From contig SVEW01000044.1 of assembly GCA_015057205.1 (NCBI GenBank), positions 1 to 16,840 of the forward strand: a DNA stretch of 16,840 bases, in the 5' to 3' direction. The position numbers and the translations under genes are program-made. Every line of letters starts with the position of its first letter. Positions within the stretch are counted from its first letter, which is position 1. The notes below the pieces were generated by a model. That model did no database searches. It was not told the DNA's origin and saw only the letters and a list, made by a program, of their open reading frames with translations. Positions 1-6,293 of this stretch are shown piece after piece. The DNA comes from Lachnospiraceae bacterium. Its GTDB lineage: Bacteria > Bacillota > Clostridia > Lachnospirales > Lachnospiraceae.

Positions 1-506
1 TTTTCCTTTTCAATCAGGCCATGTTTTAGGCTATACAAATAGAAAAGGCCATACTGCTCACCGCCGTTTACCTTATGCACACGCTCCAACACTTTCCACA
101 AAACGTCAAACGGCACCTTATCGCCCACTACTAATTTCCCTTTCGCATTGGAAATATTAAAGAGTATTTCTGTACGATGTTCTTTCACGCCAAACAATTT
201 GTCTGCATAACCCACTAACTCTATCGCTGCTTTTGTGAATTTCGTCGCCTCTTTTTCATTAAATGCTTCTTTCGCAAACCCATACGTTACCCCTTCGTAT
301 GTTACCGTCATACATTCTTCATAATTCCGTACTATTCTGTTAAGTATTGAAGATGTCAAACACTTCTTCTGTTTCCATTCTAACTTTTCCGGAACTGTAA
401 TTTCCGTCCCCTTCGCCTTACTTTCGTTATTTGTTTTTCCGCATGCCGTAAACAATACCATTAAAATCCCCAAAACACATGCATTGAGTAATAAATACTT
501 CTTCAT
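1..506 (-). CDS. Lipoprotein of unknown function, 3' end beyond window
   Basis: An open frame reads from an ATG at 504-506 to the left edge without a stop, giving about 168 residues of an incomplete protein. A strong GGAGGA ribosome binding site lies just upstream. The N-terminus has Lys-Lys, a hydrophobic core and a lipobox (LFTAC, Cys at about residue 23), so it is probably a diacylglyceryl-anchored lipoprotein on the outer face of the membrane. The remaining sequence is hydrophilic, with a motif-free middle and a GDKVPFDVLWKVLE segment that looks like a folded helix. I do not recognise the family. A perfect stem-loop sits immediately before its ribosome binding site. It is the first gene left of the peptide-regulator pair and could be a target of it, but nothing in the sequence proves that. 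Confidence 0.8.
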   Translation of the reverse strand, partial: MKKYLLLNACVLGILMVLFTACGKTNNESKAKGTEITVPEKLEWKQKKCLTSSILNRIVRNYEECMTVTYEGVTYGFAKEAFNEKEATKFTKAAIELVGYADKLFGVKEHRTEILFNISNAKGKLVVGDKVPFDVLWKVLERVHKVNGGEQYGLFYLYSLKHGLIEKE

Positions 507-528
507 TCCTTCCTCCTTCAAAATGATA

Positions 529-567
529 TCAGGTCTAACCGCAGTGCAACACTGCGGTTAGACCTGA
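529..567. repeat. Perfect 18-bp inverted repeat (stem-loop) in lipoprotein leader
   Basis: TCAGGTCTAACCGCAGTG at 529-546 is the exact reverse complement of 550-567, with a 3-nt loop (547-549). On the minus strand it ends about 10 nt before the lipoprotein ribosome binding site and has no T-run after it, so it is not a terminator for that direction. On the plus strand a T-run begins only about 8 nt after the stem, and no plus-strand gene precedes it. An mRNA 5' stabiliser, an operator or an attenuating leader are all possible. Confidence 0.8.
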
Positions 568-1027
568 ACCTACTATTTTTTATGTTAAATACTCGGCCGT
601 AGTATTTTAACCACTATTATTGCAGTGCTCATTTATGCAAATAATCAATTTTTCTCCTAATTGTTCAATGGTCCATTTTGAACCTTTACCCGTTTCCTCT
701 CGCGAAAGCATTTGTTCCAACAGGTATTTTATATAATAATGTTAAGCTATATAAATTAATCCTGCTTTACGACCCTCAGATTATAAATCAATTCCATCTT
801 TTGGTCGTATGGCTATGATTCTCTGTATATTTTACCGGTTTTCCCAAACTCGACTTCGTATAAACACAAAACGACAGAGTCGTACTTACCTTAACAGAAG
901 TTGGCTTGTTTGTTGGCGATAATACACTTTTCGTATTTTTAGGCTCCACCTGGCAAAAGGGCCGCCCCTCTAGTCGTGCGCGTTCTCCCTTTCACTTGTT
1001 CTCCCCTTCACAAATTCATTGTATCAC
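568..1027. other. Long intergenic stretch, no convincing gene
   Basis: This stretch is AT-rich and carries no gene that I can support. The only coherent small frame is on the minus strand at 607-711 (34 residues, starting MLSREETGKGSKW and ending CINEHCNNSG). Upstream of its ATG the same frame stays open for a further ten or so codons back to a TAA. It has no Shine-Dalgarno and may be the tail of a decayed gene. A weak palindrome around CGGCCG lies near 587-609. Plus-strand open frames entering from 906 are simply the upstream extension of the peptide gene at 1143. Confidence 0.4.
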
Positions 1028-1096
1028 AAAAAATACCCAGATTCGTGCAAAAAGTGGATTGTTAATACCATCCACTTTTTGCACGAACCTGGGTTT
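1028..1096 (-). terminator. Rho-independent terminator of the regulator, distal to the antisense peptide gene
   Basis: On the minus strand a hairpin with arms of about 25 nt (1072-1096 and 1036-1060) is followed by A and then TTTTTT (1033-1028). The arms are complementary apart from one A/C mismatch near the base. It is the first good terminator after the regulator stop at 1322. The predicted regulator transcript therefore continues about 230 nt beyond its stop, antisense to the entire peptide gene. The same DNA covers the -35 region of the peptide promoter, so it could also act as an operator. Confidence 0.7.
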
Positions 1097-1102
1097 CAAT
1101 TG

Positions 1103-1111
1103 TGTTATAAT
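1103..1111 (+). promoter_or_regulatory. Extended -10 promoter of the small peptide gene
   Basis: TGT followed by TATAAT forms an extended -10 element (TGnTATAAT) 32 nt before the peptide ATG. No good -35 box is found at 17 nt, because that position falls in the right arm of the hairpin at 1036-1096. A TTGCAC is present but at a 21-nt spacing. A promoter with an extended -10 and a poor -35 is typical of one that needs an activator. Confidence 0.55.
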
Positions 1112-1142
1112 AGAAACGTATTTTATGTATATGGAGGGACAC

Positions 1143-1325
1143 ATGATGAAGAAAAAAATTTTAGTAACACTATTACTTTTGGCAACCTTAGGTACCGCAA
1201 GCCTATCAACAATTAACACACTGTTAATCGCCTGTGACAGCAATCCTGTTATTTGCGAAAATGGCACAAACCCCGACGGTGACAAAAGCAAGCCACCCAT
1301 TATTATTCGTAGAACCAACAGTTAA
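1143..1325 (+). CDS. Small secreted or lipidated peptide precursor, candidate signalling peptide
   Basis: The frame encodes 60 residues, or 59 if the second of two consecutive ATGs (1146) is used. A GGAGGG ribosome binding site at 1133-1138 fits either. The N-terminus is Lys-rich followed by a hydrophobic core ILVTLLLLATLG, a classic export signal. There is an AXA-like site (GTA-S) near residue 18 and a perfect lipobox LIAC near residues 28-31. The C-terminal part is CDSNPVICENG followed by a Pro/Asp/Lys stretch and PPIIIRRTNS. It sits tail to tail with a large RRNPP-like regulator, with overlapping stop codons, an arrangement known for some Rgg/SHP pairs in streptococci. I infer a pheromone precursor. 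The mature signal could be the Ile-rich C-terminus or a fragment of the signal peptide (LVTLLLL resembles the enterococcal cCF10 type). A plain small lipoprotein is the alternative. Confidence 0.7.
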   Translation: MMKKKILVTLLLLATLGTASLSTINTLLIACDSNPVICENGTNPDGDKSKPPIIIRRTNS

Positions 1326-3133
1326 TGCATTTTCGCTTTTACCTCTTTAAGAAATTTCTCATTCCTCGAATCCTGTATGAGGATTGCTAAATCAATAAGC
1401 CAATACAGCATTTCCTTATCTGCTGTATTGGTTTCTTCGCGTTTATTCCACCAAAATGTGTACAGAATATCCTCGAGACTATACAAATCATTACTTTCAC
1501 GTGCCGCCTGCACTATCACCCATGCAAGTTCATTTGATTTCTGAAATTTCTCATTATTGCCATATTCCGTTTCAATTTGATTATAAAGTAGTTTTACTAC
1601 CGATGCATAATTATCACTCTGCCCCTTTTCTACAACCTCATCGCAATACATTTCCAGCAATTCCAACACACTTTCATAATCTCTATCCCCTTTCTCTAAT
1701 CTCTGCAAATAACTACATAAATACTGAAGTTCACAAAGACTAAAGTACTTTTCGCCCGATTTTTGTATACATGGAAGCGGGAAGCATTCTTCAATAATGC
1801 CTTTTATTCTTTCGCTTGTTGCGTATCTTCCAAATGTACCATTCTGATTTTCATCCAGAACCTTATACCACCTTAGTAATCGATTGTTCTGTTCATTGTC
1901 TAAATCCAAAACGCCTTCAAGTTCTTTTCTAATCGTTTCCGGGTTTTCTCCCTCTCCGTAGAGAATACTACGCACATGCTTTTCTACTAATTGTTTTTCT
2001 TTTTCGTCACGAACCATGTAGATGTACTTTCGGTATTCTCTTGGCAATCCCATATAATACAGAATCTCTTCCACTGTTCCTTTATGTGGTTTTGATTCTT
2101 TTGATTGCATATTGCGGATTGTCCGCACATCCACATTCATTTCCTTCGCCAGCTTCTTTTCATCTATTTCAAGCATCTTCATACGCTTTCGGATAACATC
2201 ACCTATACAATCCACTTTTCTTATTTTGTAAAGATTAAACGCTCCCCAGGAACATGCATATTCCCTACAAAACTCCTCCGATTTTTCCATTGCACGAAGA
2301 CTCACAGTGTTTTTCCGTCTTTCTTCACCGTAATCCCCTTCCAGCCCATACTTTGTAATAAGGTCAGAAAGTATCATTTCGCGTAATTGCAAAGTTTCCA
2401 GCATAAATCGTCCTTTTTTCGCAGTTCGTAGATACTGTAACGCTTTTGAAAGCAACTGCTCACATTCCACCAGCCTTGCGTCACCCCATTTTTCCATTGG
2501 TATCCGCTGTTCTATCACCTTGCAATAATACAGTACTGCCTTTGGATAAACTTCGCCCTTATCGGAGATATGCCAACGAGCCTCTTCTATCCCCTTACAT
2601 ATTTCGAGTAACCGTTCATCTTTCAGAGGATCACTATAATAACAATAATCCAAGATCATATCCATCTCTATAGCTGCCAACAATTGCCTTCTATTACCCG
2701 CTGTTTTGTAATGGGGAACCGTAAGTTGTAAGGCATTCTTCACATGCTCTGCAATCACCGTACTGTCCTCTCCTTTTTTTATCGCTACAAAGGAAGCCAT
2801 CCTTTCAGCAAACTGTAACTGCATTTTTTCCTTTCCATAGGCTTCGCGAAAGTCATCAATCAATTTTGTCGCCATTTCATAATTGTCATTTTCGATTGCT
2901 TGAATAATCTCAGCCCTTTGCGCCCATCGCATATACTCCTTCCCCTGTAGAAAAAACTGTAATCTACCGGTATCACATCCTAATCTTTCAAGCACACGCA
3001 ATTGGACAAATACATCCAATTCCCGTCTACCATTCTCAAAATTACCATAAAGAGTCTCTGAGCAGAGTCCTCCACAAACCTCACTTATCGAAACTTCGCC
3101 CATTTTGCGAAGCATACCAATATAGATATTCAT
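1322..3133 (-). CDS. RRNPP/Rgg-like regulator with two helix-turn-helix regions and TPR-like body
   Basis: The 603-residue protein has no signal peptide or membrane segment. Residues 5-65 fit a Cro/CI-type helix-turn-helix (SISEVCGGLCSETLYGNFE, then an LERLG segment), as at the N-terminus of Rgg, PlcR and PrgX. Residues about 70-300 are helical pairs with the spacing of TPR-like repeats, the part that binds the peptide in the RRNPP family. Residues 308-368 look like a second helix-turn-helix (KKLAKEMNVDVRTIRNM), which is unusual, and 375-603 is again helical. The start is set by a GGGAGG ribosome binding site 5 nt before the ATG. The promoter region holds two 24-bp direct repeats that are likely operators. 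The gene faces the small peptide gene, sharing TTAA as both stops. I infer a cytoplasmic transcription factor controlled by that peptide. It could instead be an orphan regulator. Confidence 0.75.
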   Translation of the reverse strand: MNIYIGMLRKMGEVSISEVCGGLCSETLYGNFENGRRELDVFVQLRVLERLGCDTGRLQFFLQGKEYMRWAQRAEIIQAIENDNYEMATKLIDDFREAYGKEKMQLQFAERMASFVAIKKGEDSTVIAEHVKNALQLTVPHYKTAGNRRQLLAAIEMDMILDYCYYSDPLKDERLLEICKGIEEARWHISDKGEVYPKAVLYYCKVIEQRIPMEKWGDARLVECEQLLSKALQYLRTAKKGRFMLETLQLREMILSDLITKYGLEGDYGEERRKNTVSLRAMEKSEEFCREYACSWGAFNLYKIRKVDCIGDVIRKRMKMLEIDEKKLAKEMNVDVRTIRNMQSKESKPHKGTVEEILYYMGLPREYRKYIYMVRDEKEKQLVEKHVRSILYGEGENPETIRKELEGVLDLDNEQNNRLLRWYKVLDENQNGTFGRYATSERIKGIIEECFPLPCIQKSGEKYFSLCELQYLCSYLQRLEKGDRDYESVLELLEMYCDEVVEKGQSDNYASVVKLLYNQIETEYGNNEKFQKSNELAWVIVQAARESNDLYSLEDILYTFWWNKREETNTADKEMLYWLIDLAILIQDSRNEKFLKEVKAKMH

Positions 3134-3161
3134 TTAAACCTCCCAAAATTACCTTCTCATC

Positions 3162-3230
3162 TGTTCGCACCTTTTCGCGGAGATATAGTAAGAGAGCCAG
3201 GATTATTGTTCGCACCTTTTCGCAGAGATA
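3162..3230 (-). promoter_or_regulatory. Two 24-bp direct repeats upstream of the regulator (probable operators)
   Basis: The sequence at 3162-3185 recurs at 3207-3230 with one mismatch (G/A), with starts 45 bp apart. Each copy contains TTCGC twice, 10 bp apart (TTCGCACCTTTTCGC), one helical turn. The weak -10 candidate TACTAT lies between the copies on the minus strand, so one copy covers the -35 region and the other the start site. A related inverted pair, CTTCGC and GCGAAG at 3094-3112, lies in the first codons of the regulator. Autoregulation is inferred. Confidence 0.65.
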
Positions 3231-3308
3231 AAAATTGTAGCGGCTATATATATTCGCACTGCGATTTCAGCCGTCAGGCTGCGAGCAGTAGAATATATAT
3301 AGCCGCTA
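3230..3308 (-). terminator. Long nested hairpin terminator after trxB
   Basis: TAGCGGCTATATATATTC at 3238-3255 is the exact reverse complement of 3291-3308. The 35-nt interior contains further pairs (CTGC/GCAG and CAGCC/GGCTG around GTCA). On the minus strand the stem begins about 6 nt after the trxB stop and is followed by ACA and TTTTT. It should terminate the trxB operon and insulate it from the regulator promoter. The 18-bp stem and nested head are larger than an ordinary terminator and resemble a mobile palindromic element. Confidence 0.7.
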
Positions 3309-3314
3309 TTATAT

Positions 3315-4253
3315 TTATCTCTCCTGCAAAAAGGAGAACACTTCCATCGCTGCCACTGCCCCATCTGCTGCTGCCGTTACTACCTGGCGCAATTTCTTTT
3401 TCCGAACATCCCCTACGGCAAACACACCATCTATGTTCGTCTTCATATCTTCATCCGTCACAATATAACCATTCTCTAAGGTTAACTGCCCCTCAAAAAG
3501 AGTGGTACGCGGTATCGTCCCAAGGAATCCAAAAACACCAAACATTCCATCCTGCTCATCTGCCCGAATTTCCGTAAGCACTCCCGTTTTCACATTCTTA
3601 ACTGTCATAGCGTTCAGAACGTCATCCCCTTTCAGTTCTTCCACCACACTGTCCCACAGAAATGCTATCTTCGGATTCGCAAAAGCTTTCTCCTGTATGG
3701 ACTTCGCCGCACGAAGCTCATCTCGCCTGTGAACAATCGTCACCTTCCTTGCATATTGCGTAAGGAACATGGCTTCCTCCACAGCGGAATCACCACCGCC
3801 AACCACGTAAACCTCCAAATCCGTAAAAAACGCACCGTCACAAGTGGCACAATAGGAAACACCACTTCCTACAAATCGGCCTTCGCCTTTGCATCCAATA
3901 GGTCTTGGGTAAGCACCGGTAGCAAGGATAACCGCCCGGGCCTGATAGGTTTCGTTTTTTCCATAAAGAACTTTCACGTCTCCCGCTAATTCAACCTTTT
4001 CAATGCAATCCGTAACACGCTCTACACCAAACTGGTCCGCCTGATCCCGCATACGCTCCGATAAGGTGATTCCCGTTTCACCAAAAAGCGATTGCCCCGG
4101 ATAATTCTCAATCTCAGCTGTTAATGCTATCTGACCGCCGACTTGCCCCTGCTCAATCAACAAGGTATCCAAGCGGTTTCTTCCAGAATAAATGCCGGCA
4201 GAGAGTCCTCCCGGGCCGGCACCTAATATTACACAATCATAAACTTTATTCAT
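3315..4253 (-). CDS. trxB: Thioredoxin reductase
   Basis: This 312-residue flavoprotein transfers electrons from NADPH through FAD and a redox disulfide to thioredoxin in the cytoplasm. Visible motifs are GAGPGG (11-16, FAD), the active-site pair CATC (Cys135, Cys138) followed by DG, GGGDSA (152-157, NADPH) with HRRDELRA after it, and the C-terminal AVGDVR FAD-binding segment near 281. Length and motif order match bacterial low-molecular-weight TrxB. The ATG lies 3 bp after the stop of the GGDEF gene, with a GAGGA ribosome binding site inside the end of that gene, so the two are cotranscribed and probably translationally coupled. A long hairpin terminator follows immediately. Confidence 0.96.
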   Translation of the reverse strand: MNKVYDCVILGAGPGGLSAGIYSGRNRLDTLLIEQGQVGGQIALTAEIENYPGQSLFGETGITLSERMRDQADQFGVERVTDCIEKVELAGDVKVLYGKNETYQARAVILATGAYPRPIGCKGEGRFVGSGVSYCATCDGAFFTDLEVYVVGGGDSAVEEAMFLTQYARKVTIVHRRDELRAAKSIQEKAFANPKIAFLWDSVVEELKGDDVLNAMTVKNVKTGVLTEIRADEQDGMFGVFGFLGTIPRTTLFEGQLTLENGYIVTDEDMKTNIDGVFAVGDVRKKKLRQVVTAAADGAVAAMEVFSFLQER

Positions 4254-4256
4254 TGT

Positions 4257-5717
4257 CTATTCCTCATATTCCTGAATTACATACGTATTTCTTCCCCTGC
4301 GCTTTGCCTCATGCAGTAAGCGATCCGCTTTGGCAAAGAAGTGATCTGCTGTCTGCTCTTTCTTCGGTAGCCCATAGCAAAAACCCTGAGATACCGTCAA
4401 GTAATCTGCAACTGTAGACTGCTGATTTGGAATATGCATTTCTCGCAGAACTGCTTCCAACTGCGATGCAATACTCTTGCACACAATCTCATCCGCATCT
4501 TCCATAATCAGAATAAATTCATCGCCTCCAAGACGATACACCTCACCATAAGAACCAAGCACCCGGCGAATCAGTGATGCGACACGAAGCAGCGCTTCAT
4601 CTCCCTCCATGTGCCCATAGGTATCATTCAGCTCCTTAAAGCAATCCACATCAATCATGCCCACTGCAAAACGTTTCTTATTCTCTATGCATGCGGCAAA
4701 TATTCTCTTCTCGTCTGCATTCAGTGCATAACGATTCTTGATTCCCGTCAACGCATCCGTCTGCGACTTCTTACGTGTTTCTCGTATATCATTCTCCGCT
4801 TTGCGCAACTGAATCTTTATATTCATGGCAAGCACCGTTTCTTCATCTTCCTGCTTGCGCCACTTTCTATACCAGATAGCATGTTCTACACATGCTTCCC
4901 GATACTGCTCCACATCATCCATGTTCTCATAATAATCCATGTAAATCTCAAACAGGATCATCTTCATCTGGATGCTGTCCGTATCATAGGCAACTTGCCG
5001 GTATGCCTCCAACAGCAATGTTAAATAATCGTAGTCCCTCCGTTCCAGAAGCATAGCCGCTAATTGCTTCACGAATCTGGAATAATCCGGCAAATTCTCC
5101 TTTCCCTCTGCCGCATATCGCACCAGTTCCGGCATATGCTCCTTTACAAAAGCTTCATCCTTCCGGTCAACATGCATTTGCATAATACTCAGTTCCAATG
5201 GAAAAACATATTCCTTCACATTGTACTTATCAATAACAGCCCTTGCCTTGTCAAAATATTTCTCCGCCCGTTCATAAGAACCATGATAGCGATAGCAATC
5301 CGCCAGATTCATATACGTTACAATAAAATTCAACGCATTCTCTTCCTTCAACGTAAGGAACGTCTCCAAATCCAGCTCTGCCAACGCAAAGTATTGCATT
5401 GCACACTCATAACTACCCAGTTCCTGATAGCGTGAACCTATATTATTGTAAAAATAATGCGCTGCACCCTCTACCTTATGTTGCATAGTATATTCTAAGC
5501 CTCGAAGGTAACAGTCCAGCGCCATTAAGCCATTCCCGATTCCACTATATGTTACCCCCAACGAATTCATTGCCCTTGCACACAGATAGTGCTCCCCGGA
5601 CCTCTCGGCATAATCCATTATCTCTTGTAGCATAGTAACGGCTTCCTCATAATGGTTATTGCGCACATGCGCATATGCCTTTTGGTATAATTCGTTAATA
5701 TCCTTTCTTCCCACCAT
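4257..5717 (-). CDS. TPR-repeat diguanylate cyclase (GGDEF domain)
   Basis: The protein probably makes cyclic di-GMP from two GTP in the cytoplasm. The first ~310 residues are helical pairs of TPR type (ALDCYLRGLEY, AMQYFALAELDLE, RAEKYFDKARAV), a likely protein- or ligand-sensing module. The catalytic domain begins DALTGIKNR and has an intact GGDEF at about 397-401 and the metal-site segment MIDVDCFKELND. The inhibitory I-site RxxD is absent (GSYG at that position), so product feedback is probably missing. No transmembrane segment is seen. I chose the ATG at 5715-5717 because AGGGGG lies 7 nt upstream. A longer frame from 5756 would overlap apt by 19 bp and lacks a ribosome binding site. It lies 20 bp after apt and 3 bp before trxB. 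Confidence 0.88.
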   Translation of the reverse strand: MVGRKDINELYQKAYAHVRNNHYEEAVTMLQEIMDYAERSGEHYLCARAMNSLGVTYSGIGNGLMALDCYLRGLEYTMQHKVEGAAHYFYNNIGSRYQELGSYECAMQYFALAELDLETFLTLKEENALNFIVTYMNLADCYRYHGSYERAEKYFDKARAVIDKYNVKEYVFPLELSIMQMHVDRKDEAFVKEHMPELVRYAAEGKENLPDYSRFVKQLAAMLLERRDYDYLTLLLEAYRQVAYDTDSIQMKMILFEIYMDYYENMDDVEQYREACVEHAIWYRKWRKQEDEETVLAMNIKIQLRKAENDIRETRKKSQTDALTGIKNRYALNADEKRIFAACIENKKRFAVGMIDVDCFKELNDTYGHMEGDEALLRVASLIRRVLGSYGEVYRLGGDEFILIMEDADEIVCKSIASQLEAVLREMHIPNQQSTVADYLTVSQGFCYGLPKKEQTADHFFAKADRLLHEAKRRGRNTYVIQEYEE

Positions 5718-5737
5718 AACCATACCCCCTATATCCG

Positions 5738-6262
5738 TTATTTGCCCGGATAGCAAATAACGGAGGCTACGTCATACTTCTTCAAACGATCTCTTCCGTT
5801 CAACCCTGCAAGTTCCATTAAGAATGCAAGCTTAACAACCTCGCCACCCAACTCTTCAATCAATTCACAAGTAGCTTCTATGGTTCCTCCGGTTGCAATC
5901 AAATCATCGATAACAACAACTTTCTGTCCCGGTTTAATGGAATCCTTATGCATCTCGATGGTTGCCGTACCATATTCCAATTCGTAATCTTTGCTTACCG
6001 TTTCGCATGGCAATTTACCCTTCTTACGACAAAGAATAAATGGTTTATGCAAATTATATGCAATCGGTGCTCCGAAAATAAATCCTCTGGACTCTGCTCC
6101 AACGATTACGTCAAAATCCACGCCTTCTAACAATTTCGTCATTTCATCCACAGCAAGCTGTAGTCCGTCTGCATCCTGTAACACACTGGTTACGTCGCGG
6201 AAAATAATTCCTTTCTCCGGAAAATCCGGGATACTTCTTACATATTCTTCAATTTTCTTCAT
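5738..6262 (-). CDS. apt: Adenine phosphoribosyltransferase
   Basis: This 174-residue purine-salvage enzyme converts adenine and PRPP to AMP and pyrophosphate. It shows the family's N-terminal IPDFPEKGIIFRDVT segment, the GAESRGFIFG loop (55-64) and the PRPP-binding motif VVVIDDLIATGGT (115-127). Length is normal for Apt. A GGAGAG ribosome binding site precedes the ATG. It starts 31 bp after the NlpC/P60 gene with no terminator between, and the GGDEF gene begins 20 bp after its stop, so all are probably on one transcript. In many Firmicutes apt lies next to relA; here the neighbours are different. Confidence 0.97.
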   Translation of the reverse strand: MKKIEEYVRSIPDFPEKGIIFRDVTSVLQDADGLQLAVDEMTKLLEGVDFDVIVGAESRGFIFGAPIAYNLHKPFILCRKKGKLPCETVSKDYELEYGTATIEMHKDSIKPGQKVVVIDDLIATGGTIEATCELIEELGGEVVKLAFLMELAGLNGRDRLKKYDVASVICYPGK

Positions 6263-6293
6263 GTTTCTTTCTCTCCTATATAAATTATTCTAT

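Noticed and set aside
607..711. 34-codon minus-strand frame starting MLSREETGKGSKW
   Set aside because: It has no ribosome binding site and no recognised domain; it may be a gene remnant, so it is mentioned only in the intergenic entry.
5718..5756. N-terminal extension of the GGDEF protein
   Set aside because: It overlaps apt and lacks a ribosome binding site, while AGGGGG is well placed for the ATG at 5717.
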